Position numbers and translations under genes: made by a program. The notes beneath the pieces are model-generated. The model did not search any database. It was not told the origin of the DNA and saw only the letters and a program-made list of their open reading frames with translations. Source: Tanypteryx hageni (taxonomy: Eukaryota; Arthropoda; Insecta; Odonata; Petaluridae). Taken from it: a stretch of 64,000 bases of DNA. Below are positions 58,678-64,000 of the stretch, piece after piece. The stretch lies in assembly GCA_028673005.1 (NCBI GenBank), contig CM054116.1, positions 96,450,207 to 96,514,206 on the forward strand, written 5' to 3'. Numbering within the stretch: the stretch's first letter is position 1; the number at the start of each line of letters is the position of its first letter.

Positions 58678-59139
58678 GTGACAACTCTAATTTTAACAAT
58701 AAAATAAAGATTATAGTCATTATATGTTTCCTAATAAGTAAATAAAACAAGTTTCATTGCTCACTTAAGTTTGTTTTTCGATCTAGAGAAAATTCTCCCC
58801 GACTCTCCCGGAATTTGCTGCTCATGAGGTGGAAATCTCCCGGAACCAACTACTCATTAGGTGGTAACCCTAGTGACGCACTTGAATTTCAACTAACCCA
58901 TAACCACGCCCCCTTCTGATCTTCAAAAATTCCCACGTCCCCCTTCTGATCTTCAAAGACTCCCACGCTCCCCTCCTCCCCCCAGAAAATGTTCTTTTGT
59001 GTTTTTTAGGGTACTTATCAAAAAGGTTATTAGTGATATTAACCAATGTTTATGACTAGGTTCTGTCAGCTTACCTAAGAGCATGAGCTGAGTTCGACTA
59101 TGTGTGTTTATTTAGTGAATTCTAATGTTTCATATTCGC
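58678..59139. other. Intergenic, unassigned
   Basis: Contains CTCCCGGAA repeats at 58804-58855 and a twice-repeated CCCCCTTCTGATCTTCAAA at 58910-58960. Likely old repeat DNA. Confidence 0.4.
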
Positions 59140-59525
59140 CTAGGACGGCGCGCCGTGGGAACAGGGCAGCTAGGCATGGCTCGGCTCTGTCTTAGAGTCA
59201 GTTGTCGGTAAATGTGGCACTAGTCAAAGGAGACGAGCGCTCGTAGACTCGGCTTGTCCGTACTTGTTGTATTTGTTCCCACACACACCAGGCTCGTGGA
59301 CGTTCAGTTTTGTTTTGATTGTCGAGAGTGAAGGTGGTTGAGCAAGGGATGTGGGAATAAAAAAAAACTGAACCGCTCGGCGAGAGTGTCCGAGCTCTCG
59401 GGACTTGCCACATCACGAGCCGTGGGAATGGTCAATGATTGCCTACTCCCGCTTGTCCAAGTTCCGGCGAGTATTCGCACACTCGCCAAACCACGCGCCG
59501 TGGGAACGCGGCTTTATGGAGGTCA
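59140..59525. repeat. GC-rich repeat with direct GCGCCGTGGGAAC motifs
   Basis: GCGCCGTGGGAAC occurs at 59150-59162 and 59496-59508, with GAGCCGTGGGAATGG between them at about 59417. The 385-bp block is much richer in GC and CpG than anything around it. No recognisable protein. Probably an unfamiliar transposon. Confidence 0.55.
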
Positions 59526-60018
59526 CAAGTTGGCAGAGCATTTGAATACATCAGTACAATACTTATATCATCTAAATAGTAATAAAAGAAATGAAAAAAT
59601 AGTATTGCGGATAAATTTGACAGCATTAGAAACATATGAGAGTTAGAAATTTGAGGAAAAACTGATTTTGGTCCAAAATGCTTCGCACACCCCTGGAATC
59701 CTCATAGACCCCCTAGGGGGGTGCGCCCCACAGGGGGCTGCCTTATTGGGTTGAGGCCATAATCCAACTCTTCTCCAGGGCTCATGCCAGCTCTTTCCGG
59801 CCCTGCCTATTCGTATTATAAACCTTTGCGCTTTGTGGTACCTACCTTGAAAACTAAAATCGTGTTAATTTTCTAAACTAACACTTGCCCTTTCCTATTT
59901 TCAATTGTCCGAACCACCCTTAGTCCCATTAAGTTCGGATAATTGGTGTTCTGCTGTACATGGAATTAATATTGATGACATAATTCCATATTGTAGAAGT
60001 TAATAATTTTCTCAGATT
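59526..60018. repeat. Repeat debris
   Basis: 59690-59740 has CCCCCTAGGGGGGTGCGCCC, a MITE-like end. 59906-59960 is a Tigger right end (AAGTTCGGATAATTGGTGTT then CTGCTGTA). No matching partners found. Confidence 0.45.
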
Positions 60019-60254
60019 CAGTGGCGTACGGAAGCGTATCTAAAGGGGTTAGAAGCATTTGTAGGTTTCAGTAAGCTATGTCATGTAATACATCCAAATG
60101 TTTATTATGGTAATACAAGGAACAAGCTTTCACGTTGGCGTTTGGATAGCTTATTTCTTATAACTATAAAGCTATGCCATTTTTCAGAGTGTACGGGATT
60201 GTTCGCTAGGTTAAATCGTGAACCTCCCATTCACGAAATCCTGCGTCGCCACTG
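60019..60254. mobile_element. hAT-like MITE
   Basis: Ends CAGTGGCGTACGGAAG and, complemented, CAGTGGCGACGCAGGA. Flanking CTCAGATT and TTCAGACT agree at 6 of 8 positions. 236 bp, no coding capacity. Confidence 0.7.
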
Positions 60255-60524
60255 TTCAGACTTAATGAAACAAAAAAGGAATATTTGTGAAACATCTAAA
60301 AAATGTAATAGAAGGGGCTTTCTCCTGCACATCTTTGCTTAAGGAATAAAGCTTTATCGTCAAGGGCATGCCTGAACTAGTTATTTTTGAAATCCGCAAG
60401 CTTTAAATATTAGAATCACTAGTTGCAGCAAAAATTATTTCCGGAAAATCCTAAAAGGTAGAAACGAATACTTTCCCATATTATTTTCGTAGTAAAACTA
60501 TCGTATTATAGTGTCCCTAATTTT

Positions 60525-61130
60525 ACATTCTCCATATACGAAGTATAGGGAAAGCATTGTTTTCATGAAAAAAATCTAATTCGAGATTTCAACAGAAATA
60601 CATGTTTTAAGGTCCCCTGAACACCTTTTGACTATTTTCTCGATGATGTCTGTGTGTCAGTCTGTCTGTATGTGATAGATTTGTGTGGGTGCTCTAACTA
60701 AAAAACTATTAATCGGGTCAACGCAAAATTTTATATTTAACATTTTTATAAAAGTTAGAATATCTGATTAGTTTTTGGTAAAAATCGGTGGACCGGAAGT
60801 GGGTGTTTACTCTTGCCACTAATCCGTTATTTTGAAATATTTGCTTTAATATTTGATAAACGTAAAAATGTACTGGAATATAATTTGTAGAAAATTTTAT
60901 TTTATACAACCTTTGTTTGATACATTTTCCCATATAATGCATTGTTAAAGAGGTATCTTATATTTTTAGCTGCCACCACCACGCCACCTACCGAAGACTA
61001 TTGTTAACAATTGAGGCTTAGTTATGTCTTAGTAACGCTCCTTTCTCTTTTCTTAATTGTCAACCGGAAGTAAATATTGACAACGATCCCAGAGCTAACA
61101 TGTAATTTGCCATATAAATATGGAGAAAGT
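60525..61130 (+). repeat. ACTTTCTCCATA repeat, copy 3
   Basis: Starts ACATTCTCCATATACGAAGT and ends TATGGAGAAAGT, with all the landmarks of copy 1 but without the tandem duplication. Similarity to copy 1 goes on past 61130 for about 20 bases (CATGCGTTGCCCACATCAG). Confidence 0.8.
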
Positions 61131-62385
61131 CATGCGTTGCCCACATCAGTTTATTTTGTGTTATAATTCTAAAAATATATTATTTGCTTCAAAACATCAT
61201 TGTTTATTTTATTTTTATTATTCGGAAAATATATCAGTTGATTCGACTATGTTTTTGTTCATTATTTCGTGTTTTCCTTTCTCCAGTTACTGTTGTTGCT
61301 TAGCTTTTTATTTCATTTGTTAGTTTAACAATCGATGAAAATTTACATTTTGCGCGACTTCACCGGATTGGGTAAGTTGGTTGAAGTGTTTTGGTTCTTC
61401 CTCAAAGGGAAATTTTGCGCGACAAGGAATCATTTCAGAAAAAATATATTTTGGCTAACATAAGCTCTCGAATTACCCATCACAATTCCCCGATGCGGTT
61501 CCCGATCACAACTTTGGAAACGCTAAATTAGTAATAAAAAATTAAACCATCTCCTAACTCAACCTTTTTTACCCAACCTGATGCTGAGGTGCGTATAATT
61601 GCGAAATTCCGAAGGTTATATTATTGAATTTTTACTATAAATAATTTGGTACACGGTAGGTTTACTACGAAAACAATAAGGGACACTAAAATACGCATTT
61701 ACCCCAAGTAGTATACAACAACTCCTGGAAAACCTTTAATTACCTAGAGTTGTATGAATGTGGGCATGTAGAGGGACAAAATACATGTATAAACACGTTC
61801 TCCCTTCTAAGTAAACGTTTTCAAGACACTTAGATGACTCATGCCTTGAGTATGACTTATAATAGATCTGTGATAAATCACCCTTCAAGAAATCAAAATA
61901 TTTTTCCTTTGAAAAATGCATAAGTAGTAATTTTCCGAACAATACCTTGAATGTTTTTATGTTACCGTTTCTTACTAAGACAGTTTCTCAAAGCTAAAAT
62001 TCGGGTTCCTTCGGATCAACCATGTCAACCCCGTAGGCTCTGTAGCTCCCGTACGTAAACCCGTAGTGAACGACAGGCATTTGTTATGGAAAATCAATTT
62101 TATTCTGTAAGTGGCTTATAAAATTTTCAGTGAATGTTATCTCGATTTTTCAAGAATTAGCAGCTATTTAGTTCCTCATATAGTGAAATAACAATGTAAT
62201 AAGTGCTATTAACTCGCTTGGAACGGGAGTATGTTTGGGAAAACATAGGCGTTCTCTCTACATTTGTCATTGAAAAGCGTTCTTGAACGCCATCGTTCTT
62301 ATAGACCGACGCTAACTTGTGAATCCAAGTGATTGAAAGAAGTGCAGCTCTAAAGACTGAATCTGGTGAATATATTTTATTAGGA
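61131..62385 (+). promoter_or_regulatory. Upstream region and probable 5' UTR of the DDX5/DDX17 helicase
   Basis: AT-rich intergenic DNA. 62225-62385, less AT-rich and free of repeats, leads directly to the start codon and is the likely 5' UTR. A Pol II start cannot be placed from sequence alone. Confidence 0.35.
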
Positions 62386-62405
62386 ATGGGACGTTCTGAT
62401 AGAAG
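62386..62405 (+). CDS. DDX17: DDX5/DDX17-type RNA helicase, exon 1 coding part
   Basis: ATG at 62386 encodes MGRSDR and two bases of an Arg codon; the donor AG/GTAAGT is consensus. The frame joins exon 2 without a stop. The start is inferred: no other in-frame ATG precedes the RD-rich exon. Confidence 0.7.
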
Positions 62406-63605
62406 GTAAGTGTATTCATTTATACTATTTCATGGCCTTGATATGCGCATCCGTGCGTAATCCGGCGTCCGTAGTAATATGTAGGCGTTCGGCTAGTATG
62501 ATCTGCTTCTACCTGTGATCTTAAACCATTTAATAAAAGTCATATATGAGTTTTTCAGTCTGGAAGGATTACTTGCCCAATTTTAGGCAGGAATCATTTC
62601 CTGAACGCTTTCCTCTAATTAAATGCACTAAGAAGTGTAAGGATAGCGTATAACTTTTGCTATAAGTTAGTTTTTCATTCATAAACATAATTATAAATTA
62701 TTTTTAAATTGTACCTGATAAATTTGTTTTTTTGTTTGTGCATGATTGTATCTCATATCGGTTGAAATGCCCAAGACTACATTTAGATTGTTGCATTTTA
62801 TAATTTTAATCTATAATACAATTCATGAATATGAATTTATTTTATTTTTACACGTAAACACCCGGTATTAATCAGTTTTTGGTTGATATTGCTCATGAAT
62901 ACTACCTCAATGACGGAATTGCAAATTGTATGCATTATAATTGGCATATTCTGGTGAATTGTAAATCAACATATATTACGATAAATATATAAGTACTATG
63001 AAGGTAGTTTTTTGTTTTTCTATTCAATTTTCCGTCGTGATAACGTTTTTAGCAGGCCTATAACTCTCTAATTGGGTGATAGCGAACGCAGGATCTTAAC
63101 GTGTTACAAAAACATAATCGTGATTTTTGTACTTTACTATACATTTAAAAAAGATTTACTGCTTGCATTGATGGTATTTTCTCAAAGATTTTTTTATAGC
63201 ACTATTATGATGCATAGAAATTAATCGCATTATGTGTTCAACTATTATGAGCCGCAATGACATTAATTTTAATGTGTGATATTTAGTATTTCCTGACCAT
63301 AAACGTTTTCTGCATGTAATGAGAAAACTGATAACTTGATGGCTATCGTAACAAAATGCTCTAGGATTTTGTTTGCCAGTTTACTATTTTACCTGTACTG
63401 CCGGGGTCTTTGGTGATTTAAGCAAAATATTTTTTCCATGAAATGCTAAATTTAACAAAATTTCCCTCACAGTTGTGGAATATTTTTGTCAATTGTTTTT
63501 ATCCAAAATTTATGCTTGATTACTTTACCTTCTATTAAAATCTTCTCAATCATTTTTTCCTTTATTTACTTACTAGTAATTTTTTAAAATTCATTTTTCT
63601 TTTAG
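62406..63605 (+). other. Intron 1 of the DDX5/DDX17 helicase
   Basis: 1200 bp, AT-rich, no repeat recognised; ends in ttcttttAG. Confidence 0.7.
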
Positions 63606-64000
63606 AGATCGAAGCAGAAGCAGAGACAGAAGTCGAGATAGGGACAGAAGTCGTGACAGAGACAGAAGCCGTGATCGTGACAGGGATAGAAGCCGTGATC
63701 GTGACAGAGACAGAAGTTTAGACAGAGGCAGAGACCGGGACAGAGACAGAAGGGATCGTGATAGGGATCGTGGAAGGGATAGAGATCGCAGTCGAGACAG
63801 GGATCGCTTCAGAGATGATCGACGTGGTTTTGGCGGTGGTGGTGGCGGTGGAGGTGGTGGTGGTGGTGGTGGCGGCGGCATTGGTGGTGGTGGTTTTGGA
63901 GGAGGTGGAATGGGTGGTAGGAATAGTTTGAAAGGGCGGCAGCCTGGAGAGAGATTACGTAAACCCCACTGGGATCTCAGCCGCTTACCAACCTTCAGGA
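63606..64000 (+). CDS. DDX17: DDX5/DDX17 (p68/Rm62) DEAD-box RNA helicase, exon 2, cut by the window end
   Basis: This would be a nuclear DEAD-box ATPase acting in splicing, transcription and small-RNA processing. The exon begins with about 60 residues of Arg-Asp/Arg-Ser dipeptides ([15 protein letters not shown]), then RDDRRGF and a poly-Gly run, then [20 protein letters not shown] and FR at the edge. The PGERLRK..WDLS.LP.F block precedes the Q motif in DDX17 (PGERLRKKKWDLSELPKF in vertebrates) and is diagnostic for the DDX5/DDX17 group. The helicase motifs themselves lie beyond the window. DDX5 and DDX17 cannot be told apart here; insects usually have Rm62-type genes. The RD-rich N-terminus is longer than in the vertebrate proteins. 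Confidence 0.85.

Noticed and set aside
63591..63881. Minus-strand poly-Pro plus Leu/Ser/Arg frame
   Set aside because: Antisense of the RD-rich and poly-Gly part of the DDX5/DDX17 exon.

Overview
This is a window of an AT-rich arthropod nuclear genome, most likely an insect. The evidence is spliced genes with GT-AG introns, AATAAA polyadenylation signals, a 1020-codon MARCH6 gene with metazoan architecture, and a dense load of Tigger/pogo, mariner and hAT DNA transposons, tRNA-derived SINEs and truncated LINEs. I cannot fix the order or species from the sequence alone. Nothing prokaryotic is present.

Three host genes lie on the + strand in the same direction. (1) The last exon of mitochondrial thioredoxin 2 (468-584). 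(2) The complete coding region of the ER membrane ubiquitin ligase MARCH6/TEB4/Doa10 (12434-47047). I placed 13 exons by splice signals and homology; their joined length is 3063 nt, which is exactly 1020 codons plus a stop, and every phase fits. (3) The first two coding exons of a DDX5/DDX17 (p68/Rm62) DEAD-box RNA helicase (62386-64000, cut by the window end), with an Arg-Asp-rich and poly-Gly N-terminus. The three do not form an operon or a pathway; they are ordinary housekeeping neighbours.

Layout. 1-12.4 kb: thioredoxin exon, then intergenic DNA with a Tigger remnant, two LINE fragments in opposite orientation, two copies of a tRNA-derived SINE (SINE-A) and a repeat beginning ACTTTCTCCATA. 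12.4-22.6 kb: MARCH6 exons 1-2 and a large intron 2 holding a pogo-type TIR element, a long imperfect palindrome (about 16.6-21.3 kb) with GA/CT microsatellites, an inserted SINE-B and an inserted Tigger derivative. 22.6-33.4 kb: exon 3 and intron 3, packed with a nearly whole Tigger, a four-layer nest (pogo, hAT MITE, Tigger MITE, hAT MITE) and two mariner pseudogenes. 33.4-37.2 kb: exons 4-9 in a compact cluster with little transposon DNA apart from a hairpin in intron 8. 37.2-47.0 kb: exons 10-13, with intron 9 almost wholly transposon-derived and intron 10 carrying a nearly intact pogo copy. 47.0-62.3 kb: MARCH6 3' UTR and an intergenic graveyard of hAT fragments and MITEs. 62.3-64 kb: the helicase 5' end.

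I found no new protein-coding system. The most informative material is transposon archaeology: the four-layer nest in which removal of the insertion with one copy of its duplicated target restores a transposase frame, a SINE whose 3' end resembles the 3' end of a LINE in the same window, a 283-bp insertion with a perfect 13-bp target duplication that carries a complete tRNA fold with a T6 run, and two hairpin-forming sequences inside MARCH6 introns.
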